Source: Burkholderiales bacterium (GTDB taxonomy: Bacteria > Pseudomonadota > Gammaproteobacteria > Burkholderiales > SG8-39). Taken from it: 64,000 bases of DNA. The notes beneath the pieces were generated by a model. It made no database searches, was not told the DNA's origin, and was given only the letters and a program-made list of their open reading frames with translations. This document shows positions 45,875-55,537 of this stretch, one piece after another. The position numbers and the translations under genes were made by a program. Every line of letters starts with the position of its first letter. Position 1 is the first letter of the stretch. The stretch is taken from positions 62,001-126,000 of the forward strand of contig JADLAV010000020.1 in the NCBI GenBank assembly GCA_020848075.1. Reading direction: 5' to 3'.

Positions 45875-46198
45875 TTAGCTCTTCCGCCGGGCGCCGGGTT
45901 TGCGCGCCGTTGCGGTCCGCGCCGGAGCGAGCGCCGCGTCGAGGTGCTCGTGCACCTTGGCCTCGATCTGCGGCCTGATGAACGCCAGCAATCGCCCGAG
46001 GCGCGCATGCAGATGCAGATCGTGCGCGCTCACCGTCAGGCGGCCGTCGACGCCGGAGCGCCGGAAGTGGAGGCTGTGTCCCTCCCAGCGGTATTCGAGA
46101 TCGAAGTCCTCTTCGAGCTGCTTCGCCACGCGCTCGGCGGCCTGGCGCGCCTTGGCGAGCGGAAGCGCGTGCTTGCGACGGATGTCGATTTCGCTCAC
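45875..46198 (-). CDS. Polyhydroxyalkanoic acid system family protein
   Basis: Small protein of 107 residues of the PHA granule/regulatory family often found with phasins. Seen: MSEIDIRRKHALPLAKARQA, AERVAKQLEEDFDLEYRWEG, LHFRRSGVDGRLTVSAHDLHL, LGRLLAFIRPQIEAKVHEHL, then a basic Ala/Arg/Lys tail. The family is defined by the N-terminal I.I.R.H.L...A and the central F.R.GV.G pattern. Its biochemical role is not established. It is close to ACBP and cfa in the storage-lipid block. Confidence 0.85.
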   Translation of the reverse strand: MSEIDIRRKHALPLAKARQAAERVAKQLEEDFDLEYRWEGHSLHFRRSGVDGRLTVSAHDLHLHARLGRLLAFIRPQIEAKVHEHLDAALAPARTATARKPGARRKS

Positions 46199-46437
46199 TG
46201 TTCGGGCTTCCCGAGCGCTGCGCCGGCCGGGCTCGGCGCCCCGATTCTAATCAGGTGCCCGCACGAGCGCCAGCACGACCGTGCGCTCTGCGAGGGCGCG
46301 CCGGGGGGGCAAGAGTCGCCGGAGCGATGCTATGATTCACCGGCGTCCCGTGCGAGCCGCGCAAGCGTTGCAGGATCCCGCGCATCGGGGCGAAAACGCT
46401 GGGAAGAACACACCGCATCGAGCGGAGGAGGCACGTC

Positions 46438-47649
46438 GTGTTTCTCGAGAACCGGCTCGAAAAGCTCGTGGATCGCCTGCGCGATGAGCAGGCGATACCG
46501 CTGCGTCTCAAACTGTGGACCGGACGCACGTTCGAGCTCGGCCCGCAGCCGACCGTGACGGTCGCGCTGCCGCGCGCCTCGGCGCTGCGCTATTTCGTCG
46601 CGCCCGACCTGATGAAGCTCGGGGAAGCTTACGTGGAAGGCCGCATCGACGTCGACGGATCGCTGAAGGACGTGTTCGAGGTCGGCGAACTCTTCGCGCG
46701 CAAGGCGGCGAGCCCGTCGAAGCTCGTCGGGATCCGGCGGGCGGTGAGCCATAGCCCCGCGCGTGACCGCAAGGCGATCCAGTATCACTACGATGTCTCG
46801 AACGAGTTCTACGCGCTCTTTCTCGGCCGCGACATGGTGTATTCCTGCGCGTACTTCAGGCGCGAGAGCGACGACCTCGACCTCGCGCAGGAGCAGAAGC
46901 TCGACCACATCCTCAACAAGCTCCAGCTGAAGCCCGGGGAGCGGCTGCTCGACATCGGCTGCGGCTGGGGCGCCCTCGTCATGCGCGCGGCCAAGAAGTA
47001 CGGCGCGCTCGCGACCGGGATCACGCTCTCGCAGAACCAGCACAAGTACGCGAGCCGGCGGATCAAGGAGGAAGGCCTCGAGGGACGCTGCGAGGTGCGC
47101 CTGCAGGACTACCGCGACGTTCCCGGCGAGCAAGTCTACGACAAGATCGCGAGCATCGGCATGTTCGAGCACGTGGGGCTGCGCAATCTGCACGCCTATT
47201 TCGCAAAGGTCCGCGCGCTCCTCAGGGACGGGGGGCTGGTGCTCAACCACGGGATCACCTCGGTGGATCCCGACAGCCGCAGCGTCGGCCTCGGCGCGGG
47301 CGAATTCATCAACCGCTACGTCTTCCCGCACGGCGAATTGCCGCACATCGGGCTCGTGCTGCGCGAAATGTCGCACGCGGGATTGGACGCGGTCGACGTG
47401 GAATCGCTGCGCCGGCACTACGCCCGCACCACCGAAATATGGGCGAACCGGCTCGAGCGCGCGAAGGCGCGGGCGATCGAGCTCGCGGGCGACAAGCGCT
47501 ACCGCATCTGGTCGGTCTATCTGCAGGGCTGCTCCTACGGCTTCGCGCAGGGCTGGATGACGATCCACCAGGTGCTCGCGTGCAAGCAGGGCGGACCGCA
47601 GATGAACCGCCTCCCGCTCACGCGTGAATACATGTATGCACCGGGTTGA
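46438..47649 (+). CDS. cfa: Cyclopropane-fatty-acyl-phospholipid synthase
   Basis: SAM-dependent enzyme that adds methylene to unsaturated phospholipid acyl chains, 403 residues. Seen: AIQYHYDVSNEFYALFLG, MVYSCAYF, the SAM motif LLDIGCGWGALVMRAA, GITLSQNQ, YDKIASIGMFEHVG, and FINRYVFPHGELP, with C-terminal EIWANRLE and FAQGWMTIHQVL. The start is a GTG with GGAGGAGG seven bases before it. The 239-bp gap upstream contains a TATGAT (46331-46336) but no convincing -35. The next gene starts 15 bp later. Confidence 0.94.
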   Translation: MFLENRLEKLVDRLRDEQAIPLRLKLWTGRTFELGPQPTVTVALPRASALRYFVAPDLMKLGEAYVEGRIDVDGSLKDVFEVGELFARKAASPSKLVGIRRAVSHSPARDRKAIQYHYDVSNEFYALFLGRDMVYSCAYFRRESDDLDLAQEQKLDHILNKLQLKPGERLLDIGCGWGALVMRAAKKYGALATGITLSQNQHKYASRRIKEEGLEGRCEVRLQDYRDVPGEQVYDKIASIGMFEHVGLRNLHAYFAKVRALLRDGGLVLNHGITSVDPDSRSVGLGAGEFINRYVFPHGELPHIGLVLREMSHAGLDAVDVESLRRHYARTTEIWANRLERAKARAIELAGDKRYRIWSVYLQGCSYGFAQGWMTIHQVLACKQGGPQMNRLPLTREYMYAPG

Positions 47650-47664
47650 CGGCGGGCCCGCAGC

Positions 47665-48840
47665 GTGAAGATCGACGACTATCCACTCGCCTCGCTGATG
47701 GAGATCACGGCCCGGCCCGCGGTCGTGTTCGTGCGGGGAGAGGGCTCCTGGCTGGAAGATCACGCCGGGCGGCGCTACCTCGACTTCGTGCAGGGCTGGG
47801 CCGTCAACTGCCTGGGGCACTCGCCGCGCGAGATCCGCGACGCGCTCGCTCTCCAGGCGGGGCTGCTGGTGAACTGCAGCCCGGCCTTCTACAACGGGCC
47901 AAGCGCGCGCCTGGCAAAGCTCATCACGGACTGGAGTCGGCTGGATCGCGTGTTCTTCGCGAACAGCGGCGCGGAGGCGAACGAAGGCGCGATCAAGCTC
48001 GCCCGCAAGTGGGGCGAGGTCAATCGCAGGGGCGCATACGAGATCATCACGTTCGAGGGCGCGTTCCACGGACGCACGCTGGCGACGATGGCCGCCTCCG
48101 GCAAGGCGGGATGGGATCGCCTCTTCGAGCCCAAGGTGCCCGGATTTCCCAAGGCGCGGCTCAACGATCTCGATTCGGTCGCGCGGTTGGTCACCGACCG
48201 CACGGTCGCCCTGATGATCGAGCCGATCCAGGGAGAGGCCGGCGTGCTCCCGGCCCGCGCGGAGTTCCTGCGCGCGCTGCGCGCGCTCGCCACGGAGCGG
48301 GGGCTGCTCCTCATCCTGGACGAGATCCAGACCGGCATGGGGCGCACGGGCACGCTCTTCGGGTTCGAGCAGGCGGGCATCGCGCCCGACATCATCACAC
48401 TGGGGAAGGGGATCGGCGGCGGCGTGCCGCTCGCTGCCCTGGCTGCCAAGGAAGCCGTGTGCTGCTTCGCGCACGGCGACCAGGGCGGAACGTTCAACGG
48501 CAATCCCCTGATGGCCGCGGTCGGCTGCGCGGTGATGGAGGCGCTCACCGCGCCGGGATTCCTCGAGCGGGTGCGCGCGACGGGTGAGCATCTGCGCGGC
48601 GGGCTCACGGCGCTCGCGCGGCGCCGCGCGCTCGGCGAGGTGCGCGGCGCCGGGCTTCTGCTCGCGCTCGAGCTCGGACGCGACGCCGGTCCGGCGGTCG
48701 TCGATGCGGCGCGCGAGCGCGGCTTGCTGATCAATTCGCCTCGCCCGGGATGCCTGCGCTTCATGCCGGCGCTCACGGTGAGCGAGGCCGAGATCGATCG
48801 GATGGTCGCGATCCTGGAGGAGGCGATCGCGGCGGTCTGA
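47665..48840 (+). CDS. argD: Acetylornithine aminotransferase-type class III aminotransferase
   Basis: PLP enzyme of 391 residues; ArgD interconverts N-acetylornithine and N-acetylglutamate semialdehyde in arginine synthesis. Seen: [74 protein letters not shown], the Schiff-base Lys in [28 protein letters not shown] and the [16 protein letters not shown]-terminal block. The start is a GTG 15 bp after cfa. No other arg gene is near, so a related omega-aminotransferase is possible. Confidence 0.85.
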   Translation: MKIDDYPLASLMEITARPAVVFVRGEGSWLEDHAGRRYLDFVQGWAVNCLGHSPREIRDALALQAGLLVNCSPAFYNGPSARLAKLITDWSRLDRVFFANSGAEANEGAIKLARKWGEVNRRGAYEIITFEGAFHGRTLATMAASGKAGWDRLFEPKVPGFPKARLNDLDSVARLVTDRTVALMIEPIQGEAGVLPARAEFLRALRALATERGLLLILDEIQTGMGRTGTLFGFEQAGIAPDIITLGKGIGGGVPLAALAAKEAVCCFAHGDQGGTFNGNPLMAAVGCAVMEALTAPGFLERVRATGEHLRGGLTALARRRALGEVRGAGLLLALELGRDAGPAVVDAARERGLLINSPRPGCLRFMPALTVSEAEIDRMVAILEEAIAAV

Positions 48841-48875
48841 TTTGCTTGCTTGGCGCGCCGTTTGGCGAGCCGGCG

Positions 48876-51800
48876 CTAGTGGAAATCCCGCGAGCGGGCG
48901 GCGAGCCGGCCGAGGAGATCGCTGTGGTCGGCGAGGCGTCGCGCGACGAGATGCACGACCTCGCCTTCGCGCTCCACCGTCCCGTACACGCCGAGCAACC
49001 GTGCCCCCAGCAACTCGCGGCGCTGCCGGCTGCTCAAGCTCCGCCACACGATCACGTTGACGCAACCGGTCTCGTCCTCGAGCGTCACGAACACGACGCC
49101 CGACGCGGTATCGGGGCGCTGCCGGCCGGTGACGATGCCGGCGGCGCGCGCGATCCGGCCGTGCGGCATCGCCTGGATCTCCGCGGCCGTCGCGAGGCGC
49201 ATGCGCGCCAGACGCGGCCGCAGCAGCGCGAGCGGGTGGCGCCCCAACGTGAGCCCGAGGCTCCCATAGTCGGCGACCAGGCGCTCGCCTTCGCTCGGTG
49301 CCGCGAGCGCCGGCGCCGCTTCGAGGAAGGGTGCATCTCGGAGCAGATGCGGCGCGGTCTCGACTCCGGCGACGTGCCAGTAGGCCATCCGGCGGTGGCC
49401 GGCGAGCGCGGCGAGCGCATCGGCGGCCGCCAGGCATTTCAGCGCGCGCCGATCGAGCGCGGCGCGGCGCGCGAGGTCATCGACCGACGCGAACGGCTGC
49501 GCCTCGCGCGCGCCGACAATGCGCTCGGCGGCCGCTTGCGGCAGGCCTTTCACCATCCGCATGCCGAGCCGCAGCGCAGGCGCTGGAGCACCGGGCTCGA
49601 GCGAGCAGTCCCATGCGCTCGCCGTCACGTCGACCGGACGGACCTCGACGTGGTGCCGCCGCGCGTCCTGCACGAGCTGTGCCGGCGCGTAGAAGCCCAT
49701 CGGCTGGCTGTTGAGGAGCGCCGCGCAGAACGCCGCCGGCTCGTAGCGCTTGAGCCACGCCGAGACGTAGACGAGGAGCGCGAAGCTCGCCGAGTGCGAC
49801 TCGGGAAAGCCGTATTCGCCGAAGCCGAGGATCTGGCGGTAGATCTGGTCGGCGAAGTCCTCGCCGTAGCCGCGCGCGCGCATGCCCTCCTTCAGCCGCT
49901 GCTCGAACGGCTCCAGGCCGCCTTTGCGCCGCCATGCCGCCATCGCGCGGCGCAGGCGGTCGGCCTCGCCCGGCGTGAATCCGGCGGCGACCACCGCGAG
50001 CGCCATCACCTGCTCCTGGAAGATCGGCACGCCGAGCGTGCGGCTGAGCACCGAGCGCACCGCTTCGCTCGGATAGGTGACCGGCTCGAGCCCTTGCCGC
50101 CGCCGCAGGTACGGATGCACCATGCCGCCCTGGATCGGGCCGGGCCGCACGATCGCCACCTCGATCACCAGGTCGAAGAAGCAGGCGGGGCGCAGCCGCG
50201 GCAGCATCGACATCTGGGCGCGCGACTCGATCTGGAACACGCCGACGGTGTCGGCGCGGCTCACCATCTCGTACACGCCAGGGTCCTCCGGCGGCACATC
50301 CGCGATCGTGAACGGCGCGCCGCGACATGCGCTCACCATGGCGAGCGCGTGGCGGATCGCCGAGAGCATGCCCAGCGCGAGCACGTCCACCTTGAGCAGC
50401 CCGAGCGCGTCGAGATCGTCCTTGTCCCACTGGATGACCGAACGATCGGGCATCGCCGCGTTCTCGATCGGCACGAGGCGCGAGAGCCGGTCGCGGGCGA
50501 TGACAAAGCCGCCGGTGTGCTGCGAGAGGTGGCGCGGGAAGCCGATCAGCATTCCCACCAGCGCCACGAGCTGCGCGATCACCGGGCTCGCCGGATCGAA
50601 GCCTGCCTCGCGCAGCCGGTCGGGCAGCGCTTTCCGCCCATCCCACCAGGCGAGCGAACTCGCCAGCCGGTCGACCTGCGGGAGCTCGAGGCCGAGCGCT
50701 CTTCCGACATCGCGCACCGCGCTCTTCGCGCGGTAGGTGATCACGGTGGCGGTGAGCGCGGCGCGGTCGCGACCGTATTTGGCGTAGATGTGCTGGATCA
50801 CCTCCTCGCGCCGCTGGTGCTCGAAGTCGACGTCGATGTCGGGCGGCTCGTCCCGCTCGCGCGAGACGAAGCGCTCGAAGAGCATCGACATGCGCGCCGG
50901 ATCCACCTCGGTGATGCCGAGGCAGTAGCACACCGCCGAGTTCGCGGCCGAGCCGCGCCCCTGGCACAGGATGCCGCGGTCGCGTGCGAACCGCACGATG
51001 TCGTGGACGGTGAGGAAGTAGGGCTCGTAGCGAAGCTCGGCGAGGAGCGCGAGCTCGTGCTCGATCAGCGCGCGAACCCGCTCCGGGACGCCGCCGGGAA
51101 ACCGCCACGTCAGTCCCGCCTCGGTGAGCTTGCGCAGGTGCGAGGCCGGCGTTTCGCCGGGCGGGACGAGCTCCTCGGGATACTCGTAGCGCAGCGCATC
51201 GAGCGAAAAGCCGCAGCGCTCGGCAACGCGCAGCGTCTCGGCCAGGAGCTCCGCCGGATAGGTTTGGGCGAGACGGACGCGCATGCGGAGGCTGCGCTCG
51301 GCATTTGGATGGAGCGCGTGGCCGCACGCGCGCACGGGGCGCCCGAGGCGGATCGCCGTGAGGACGTCCTGCAGGCGGCGGCGCAGCCGCACGTGCATGT
51401 GCACGTCGCCGGCCGCGACGAGCGGAAGGCCGCTCTCCCGTGCGAGCGCGCGCAGCCGCGCGAGCGCGGCGCGGTCGTCCGGGCCGCACAGAAGCTCCGC
51501 GGCGATCCAGGCGCGGCCCGAAAAGCGCTCGGCGAGCCAGTGCGCGTCGGCGAGCAGCGGGTGAGGAGCGGCGGGCGATGCGGGGGCTTCGGCGCCGGGA
51601 ACGAGGAGCGCGAGGCAGTCCGCGAGGCCGCCATCGAGGTCGGCGCGCATCAGGCGGTAGCGGCCTTTCTCGGCGTTGCGCCGCCCGCGGGTGACGAGCT
51701 CGGCGAGGTTGCCGTAGCCGGCGCGGCTCTGCGCGAGCAGCACCAGCTTCGGCCCGTCTTCGAGCAGCAGCTCCGATCCGGCGATCAGCTTGAGGCCGGC

Positions 51801-51974
51801 GTCCTTCGCGGCGATGTGCGCGCGCACCACGCCCGCGAGCGAGCACTCGTCGGTGACCGCGAGCGCCGCGTAGCCGAGGGCGGCGGCGCGCCCGACCAGC
51901 TCCTCCGGGTGCGACGCGCCGCGCAGGAAGGTGAAGTTCGTGAGGCAGTGCAGCTCGGCGTATTCGGGAAGCAC
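48876..51974 (-). CDS. dnaE2: Error-prone DNA polymerase DnaE2 (ImuC)
   Basis: C-family translesion polymerase of 1032 residues, the catalytic partner of ImuA/ImuB. The N-terminal PHP domain starts YAELHCLTNFTFLRGASHPE; the polymerase active site includes RGSAANSAVCYCLGIT and PPDIDVDFEHQRREEV with catalytic Asp pair, and GFPRHLSQHTGGFVI; an OB-fold follows at IVTGRQRPDTASGVVFVTLE. It is shorter than replicative DnaE and lacks the beta-binding C-terminus, as is typical. It starts 21 bp after imuB. Confidence 0.95.
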   Translation of the reverse strand: MLPEYAELHCLTNFTFLRGASHPEELVGRAAALGYAALAVTDECSLAGVVRAHIAAKDAGLKLIAGSELLLEDGPKLVLLAQSRAGYGNLAELVTRGRRNAEKGRYRLMRADLDGGLADCLALLVPGAEAPASPAAPHPLLADAHWLAERFSGRAWIAAELLCGPDDRAALARLRALARESGLPLVAAGDVHMHVRLRRRLQDVLTAIRLGRPVRACGHALHPNAERSLRMRVRLAQTYPAELLAETLRVAERCGFSLDALRYEYPEELVPPGETPASHLRKLTEAGLTWRFPGGVPERVRALIEHELALLAELRYEPYFLTVHDIVRFARDRGILCQGRGSAANSAVCYCLGITEVDPARMSMLFERFVSRERDEPPDIDVDFEHQRREEVIQHIYAKYGRDRAALTATVITYRAKSAVRDVGRALGLELPQVDRLASSLAWWDGRKALPDRLREAGFDPASPVIAQLVALVGMLIGFPRHLSQHTGGFVIARDRLSRLVPIENAAMPDRSVIQWDKDDLDALGLLKVDVLALGMLSAIRHALAMVSACRGAPFTIADVPPEDPGVYEMVSRADTVGVFQIESRAQMSMLPRLRPACFFDLVIEVAIVRPGPIQGGMVHPYLRRRQGLEPVTYPSEAVRSVLSRTLGVPIFQEQVMALAVVAAGFTPGEADRLRRAMAAWRRKGGLEPFEQRLKEGMRARGYGEDFADQIYRQILGFGEYGFPESHSASFALLVYVSAWLKRYEPAAFCAALLNSQPMGFYAPAQLVQDARRHHVEVRPVDVTASAWDCSLEPGAPAPALRLGMRMVKGLPQAAAERIVGAREAQPFASVDDLARRAALDRRALKCLAAADALAALAGHRRMAYWHVAGVETAPHLLRDAPFLEAAPALAAPSEGERLVADYGSLGLTLGRHPLALLRPRLARMRLATAAEIQAMPHGRIARAAGIVTGRQRPDTASGVVFVTLEDETGCVNVIVWRSLSSRQRRELLGARLLGVYGTVEREGEVVHLVARRLADHSDLLGRLAARSRDFH

Positions 51975-51995
51975 GGCTGGAAAGCCTCGGGATCT

Positions 51996-53513
51996 TCACG
52001 CGAAGAGCCCGTGCAGGAACCACCCGCCCGGAGCACGCCGCTCGCGAAACACCCACACCACAGCGTGGTCCCGGGTCTCGGCGATGAAGTAATCGCGCGC
52101 GACGTCGCCTCCGTCCCACCAGCCGGACTCGATGCGCTCGGGTCCGGCGAGGAGCACGAGCGGGCCGCCGTGATGCGGCACCGCGCCGATCTCCTCCAGC
52201 GGCCGCGGCTGCGCCAGCAGCCAGAACGGTCGAACGCCGGTTCCCGCGCTCCGGAGTGCGGCGGCGCGAGAGGGAAGGCGCGGCGGCAGGCGGCGGCGCT
52301 CGGCCGCGACGGGCTCGACTTGCCGCGTGGCGCGCTCCGGGCGGTGCTCCGCCGCGGTCGCGACGCCGTGCACTGCCGCCGCGCCGAGCCGCGCGCGCAG
52401 CCGCTCGACGAGCTTCGCCCAATCGCCCGTGCCGCCGTTACCGCCCGTCTCGCCGCCGTCGCCGAACAGCGCCAGCGGTTCCCCGGCGAGCGGCACGATG
52501 TTCTCCGCGACGAGCGCGATCGCGCGCACCGGCGCGCGCAGGCCGAGCGTGTCGAGCCGCTCGCGCAGCAGGCGGGTGAAATGCTCGGCATCGCGGCTGG
52601 GTGCGACGAGCCCGATCGCGACCTCGGTGGCGTGCGTCTCGCGATGGAAGAGTTGCAATGCGAGCCGCTGGACGCCCCCGGAGCGCGCGGCGAGAAAGCC
52701 CGCGAGCTGCACCACGAGCCGTCGTGCGGCGAAGAGGAGCATCTCGGCCTGGGTGACCTCGGCGGCGAGGTCGAGCCGCGCGTGGAACCGCGGCGGCGGG
52801 GTGAAGAAGGTGCGCGGGTCCGGCAGCCGCCCGAGCGCGCGGTCGATCTCGTCGAGAAGGTGCCGTCCGAAGCGGCGGGCGACGCCGTCGCGCGGCAGTC
52901 GCAGGAGATCGCCGATCGTCGACGCGCCGATCGCCGCGAGCGCGGCGCACGTGTCGGCGCCGCAGTCGAGCAGCCGGAGCGGAAGATCGGCGAGGCCGGT
53001 GGCCAGCCGCGCGGGATCGAGCGCGACCTCGCGGCCGGCGCGCGCGAGCCAGACGGCGCTCTTCGCGGTCGGTGCGCTGGCGATGCGCGCGGTGAAGCCC
53101 ATTGCGGCGAGCTCGCGGCGCGCCGTGGCGAGGATCGGCGCGGTCCCGCCGAAGAGCTTGAGGCTCGCCTCGATCTCGAGCACCAGCGTGTGCGTGGACG
53201 AAAGCTGCGCGTGCGGAAACCGCGCGTCGGGGAATTCGAGCGCCACGCTCGGCGTGAACTGCGTGGCCCAAGCGGCGAGCCCGAGGAGCGCCTCGGTTTC
53301 GCCCGCGGGATCCCGCGGGCGTACGGCGAGATGCGGCACGAGCGCGCAGGCGGCGGTGAGCGCGAGCCCCGGTGCCACGCCGCGCGCGGCGGTGCGCGCA
53401 TCGCAGGCGAGGATGCGGCCATCGCACGCGATCGCGCAGGGCTCAGGCGTGAGCATGCCCGCGCCGAAGATCTCGAGCGGAAGCTGTGGCAGGTTGAGTG
53501 CGATCCAGTGCAT
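51996..53513 (-). CDS. imuB: ImuB, inactive Y-family polymerase-like mutasome subunit
   Basis: 505 residues with Y-family (DinB/UmuC) fold. It begins MHWIALNLPQLPLEIFGAG: the position of the first catalytic Asp of active Y-family enzymes is Asn, and the usual second acidic motif is absent, as known for ImuB, which bridges DnaE2 and the beta clamp. Central finger/thumb region PRDGVARRFGRHLLDEIDRALGRLPDPR, then a C-terminal extension ending WWDGGDVARDYFIAETRDH and WFLHGLFA. The start overlaps imuA by 71 bp. Confidence 0.93.
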   Translation of the reverse strand: MHWIALNLPQLPLEIFGAGMLTPEPCAIACDGRILACDARTAARGVAPGLALTAACALVPHLAVRPRDPAGETEALLGLAAWATQFTPSVALEFPDARFPHAQLSSTHTLVLEIEASLKLFGGTAPILATARRELAAMGFTARIASAPTAKSAVWLARAGREVALDPARLATGLADLPLRLLDCGADTCAALAAIGASTIGDLLRLPRDGVARRFGRHLLDEIDRALGRLPDPRTFFTPPPRFHARLDLAAEVTQAEMLLFAARRLVVQLAGFLAARSGGVQRLALQLFHRETHATEVAIGLVAPSRDAEHFTRLLRERLDTLGLRAPVRAIALVAENIVPLAGEPLALFGDGGETGGNGGTGDWAKLVERLRARLGAAAVHGVATAAEHRPERATRQVEPVAAERRRLPPRLPSRAAALRSAGTGVRPFWLLAQPRPLEEIGAVPHHGGPLVLLAGPERIESGWWDGGDVARDYFIAETRDHAVVWVFRERRAPGGWFLHGLFA

Positions 53514-54180
53514 GGTCGGCGTGGATTCCGGCGGCGGCATACCGTGCGACGGCCGGCTGCTGGAGCAGCACCGGGGCGCCGAGCGGCGTCCCGCGGCGCT
53601 TGAGGATGTGCACGGCGAGACCGCCGTTGGCGGTGTCGAGCGCGAGGCGAAGCGGCGCGGGCGAGGCTTCGCCGGCGGCACGTGACGCGTAAAACGACGG
53701 CGCGCGGAGGAGGACGACGAGACCGGCGCCTTTTTCGGCCGCGAGCTGCAGGCGGCGCAAGTCGGCATAGCGTGCCGCAGCCGGCCAGGCGAGCACCGCA
53801 CCGCAGGCAGCCGAGCGCAGCGCCTGCTCGGTCGCCCACAGCGTCTCCTGCGGCGAGCGGGTCCGGACGACGAGAAGCCGCTCCGGATCGATGCCGGCTG
53901 CGGCGAGCGCCGGCGCATAGGGCAGGTGCGGCGGCGCGATCCAGGCGAGGCAGCGGCCATCGCCCGCGAGGCGCGCGAGCGCCGGACCGAGCAGGCGCAG
54001 CTCGCCGATTCCTTCGTTCCGCGGCAGGATCTCGGTGAGGCAGGCGGTCGGCCAGCCGCCGCCGGGCAGTACGGCGTCGAGCGCCGGGAAGCCGCTGGCG
54101 ATGCCCGGCGCGGCGTTGCTGGTGGCAGCGCCGCGCCAGACGTCGGTGCGCTGCAGGATGGCTTGCGGGAGCGAAGACAT
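53443..54180 (-). CDS. imuA: ImuA, RecA-like mutasome subunit
   Basis: 245 residues. A degenerate RecA/SulA-like domain: SGFPALDAVLPGGGWPTACLTEIL replaces the normal P-loop (no GK[ST]), followed by CLAWIAPPHLPYAPALAAAG, LLVVRTRSPQETLWATEQAL and a long helical arm. ImuA proteins couple the DnaE2/ImuB mutasome to damaged DNA or RecA. The ATG at 54180 gives the family N-terminus (MSSLPQAIL); the long overlap with imuB indicates tight co-translation. It lies 58 bp downstream of lexA. Confidence 0.9.
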   Translation of the reverse strand: MSSLPQAILQRTDVWRGAATSNAAPGIASGFPALDAVLPGGGWPTACLTEILPRNEGIGELRLLGPALARLAGDGRCLAWIAPPHLPYAPALAAAGIDPERLLVVRTRSPQETLWATEQALRSAACGAVLAWPAAARYADLRRLQLAAEKGAGLVVLLRAPSFYASRAAGEASPAPLRLALDTANGGLAVHILKRRGTPLGAPVLLQQPAVARYAAAGIHADHALDRTQPATASARDLRRGHAHA

Positions 54181-54238
54181 GGCACCCGTCCCCCGCCGCT
54201 GGCGGGAGAGGAGGAGCGCGCGGGATGGGAAGCCGGCG

Positions 54239-54841
54239 CTACAGCGCTTTGCCGGTGCGGATGACGCCCACGCCGATGCCTTCGATGGCGAACTGCTCCT
54301 CGCGGGCATCGATCACGATCGGGGCGTAGTCCGGGTTCTCGGCCACGAGCTCCACCGTGGCGCCGCGGCGATGCAGGCGCTTGACGGTGACCTCGTCGGC
54401 GAGCCGCGCTACCACGATCTGCCCGGAGCGCGCCTCCGCGGCGCGATGCACCGCGAGCAGGTCGCCGTCGAGGATGCCCGCGTCGCGCATGCTCATGCCG
54501 CGCACCTTGAGCAGGTAATCGGCGCGCGGCTTGAAGAGCTCCGGATCGATCTGGTAGCGCCCCTGGATGTGCGCCTCGGCGAGGATCGGCGCGCCGGCCG
54601 CGACGCGGCCGACGAGCGGGACGCCGAGGGCCTCCTTGAGGAGGATGCCGCGCGCGGTGCCGTCGAGGATCTCGATCGCGCCCTTGCGCTCGAGCGCGCG
54701 CAGGTGCGCCTCGGCGGCGTTCGGCGAGCGAAAGCCGAGCACCCGGCAGATCTCGGCGCGGGTCGGCGGAAAGCCGCTCAGCTCGACCGACTCGCGGATG
54801 AGCTGCAGGATCTCGGCCTGCCGGCGGGTGAGGTCTTTCAT
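54239..54841 (-). CDS. lexA: LexA-type SOS repressor
   Basis: Repressor of 200 residues with self-cleavage. N-terminal winged helix: [40 protein letters not shown]. Cleavage site Ala82-Gly83 in GRVAAGAP, nucleophile Ser117 in GMSMRDAG and Lys154 in EVTVKRL form the S24 dyad. The ATG at 54841 overlaps the stop of the preceding small gene (ATGA). Being inside the imuABC operon, it is probably the cassette-linked LexA (LexA2 type) that represses its own operon until RecA-stimulated cleavage. Confidence 0.95.
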   Translation of the reverse strand: MKDLTRRQAEILQLIRESVELSGFPPTRAEICRVLGFRSPNAAEAHLRALERKGAIEILDGTARGILLKEALGVPLVGRVAAGAPILAEAHIQGRYQIDPELFKPRADYLLKVRGMSMRDAGILDGDLLAVHRAAEARSGQIVVARLADEVTVKRLHRRGATVELVAENPDYAPIVIDAREEQFAIEGIGVGVIRTGKAL

Positions 54842-55020
54842 CGCGTCGCCTTGCCCAGCGCCTCGGGCGGGTGTGTTGGCCATCGATCGGCGGCCAGCGG
54901 CTCCTGCCCGGTGCGGACCGCCGGCGGCGAGGCAGCGCTTTCCTGCTCGTCTGCCGTCCGGTCGAGCTCGTCCCAGAGGCAGAGCTGGAGGGAGGAATCG
55001 ATGGCTGCGCGGCGTCTCAT
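54838..55020 (-). CDS. Small protein upstream of lexA, unknown function
   Basis: 60-residue frame beginning [20 protein letters not shown] and rich in Glu, Ala and Pro, no membrane segment. Its TGA overlaps the lexA ATG (ATGA), and GGGAGC lies before its own ATG at 55020; these features argue that it is translated and coupled to lexA. I recognise no family. It could instead be a leader peptide whose main role is to deliver ribosomes to lexA. Confidence 0.5.
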   Translation of the reverse strand: MRRRAAIDSSLQLCLWDELDRTADEQESAASPPAVRTGQEPLAADRWPTHPPEALGKATR

Positions 55021-55042
55021 GCGGGCTCCCGTGTCCCGGCGA

Positions 55043-55498
55043 TCAAGCGAGCGACTGGGGCCTGGCCGTTCCGTAATGTGCCGGCCGCTCGCCGGCGCGC
55101 GGCGCGGGCGAGCCGCTCGCGCGCACGCCCGCGGGCATCGGCACCTTGCCGAGCTTGGCGAGCCGTGCCTCGATCGCGAACCGGCTGCGGCCGTGGGCGG
55201 CGGCCAGTGCTTCCAGCGGCTGCCCGGCATCGAAGCCGGTGGCGAGCGCTGTGTCCTCCTCCGGCGACCAGGGCTTGCCGGAGTTGCCCGGCGGCGTCGG
55301 GCCGGACCGTCTTTCTCCGGATCTCGCCTTGGAGAGGATCGTCTCGAGCGCCCGGATGGCGTGGTAGAGCGCGCGCACGGTGTCCGGACGCTGATAGGGG
55401 CTCTCGGCGGGAAAGGCCGCGCCGCTCGCGGGATCGACGCCGTTCGCGAGCGCCTGCAGGATCGCGAGAACTCTCTCGTCGTTCATGGTGCTTGTCAT
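55043..55498 (-). CDS. Uncharacterised HTH/SANT-like protein, first gene of the mutasome operon
   Basis: 151 residues from the ATG at 55498 (AGGAA seven bases upstream; in-frame alternatives at 55516 GTG and 55486 ATG). Two parts: an N-terminal block DERVLAILQALANGVDPASG with SPYQRPDTVRALYHAIRALE, and a Myb/SANT-like block PWSPEEDTALATGFDAGQPL followed by LAAAHGRSRFAIEARLAKLG, which resembles DNA-binding helical repeats. The C-terminal ~25 residues are disordered. It is read from the LexA-like site 40 bp upstream and precedes the small gene by 22 bp. Function in SOS is unknown. Confidence 0.75.
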   Translation of the reverse strand: MTSTMNDERVLAILQALANGVDPASGAAFPAESPYQRPDTVRALYHAIRALETILSKARSGERRSGPTPPGNSGKPWSPEEDTALATGFDAGQPLEALAAAHGRSRFAIEARLAKLGKVPMPAGVRASGSPAPRAGERPAHYGTARPQSLA

Positions 55499-55537
55499 CG
55501 TCACGTTCCTCGTCACGGATTACCGCCGCCCCTAGAC

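Noticed and set aside
46330-49437. A 1035-codon minus-strand frame across cfa, argD and the end of dnaE2
   Set aside because: Antisense to cfa and argD, which have complete motif sets; no recognisable protein features.
48750-53603. A 1617-codon open frame on the plus strand across dnaE2 and imuB
   Set aside because: It is antisense to two clearly recognised genes, is dominated by Arg/His/Ala low-complexity sequence, and shows no domain. It arises from GC-rich codon bias.
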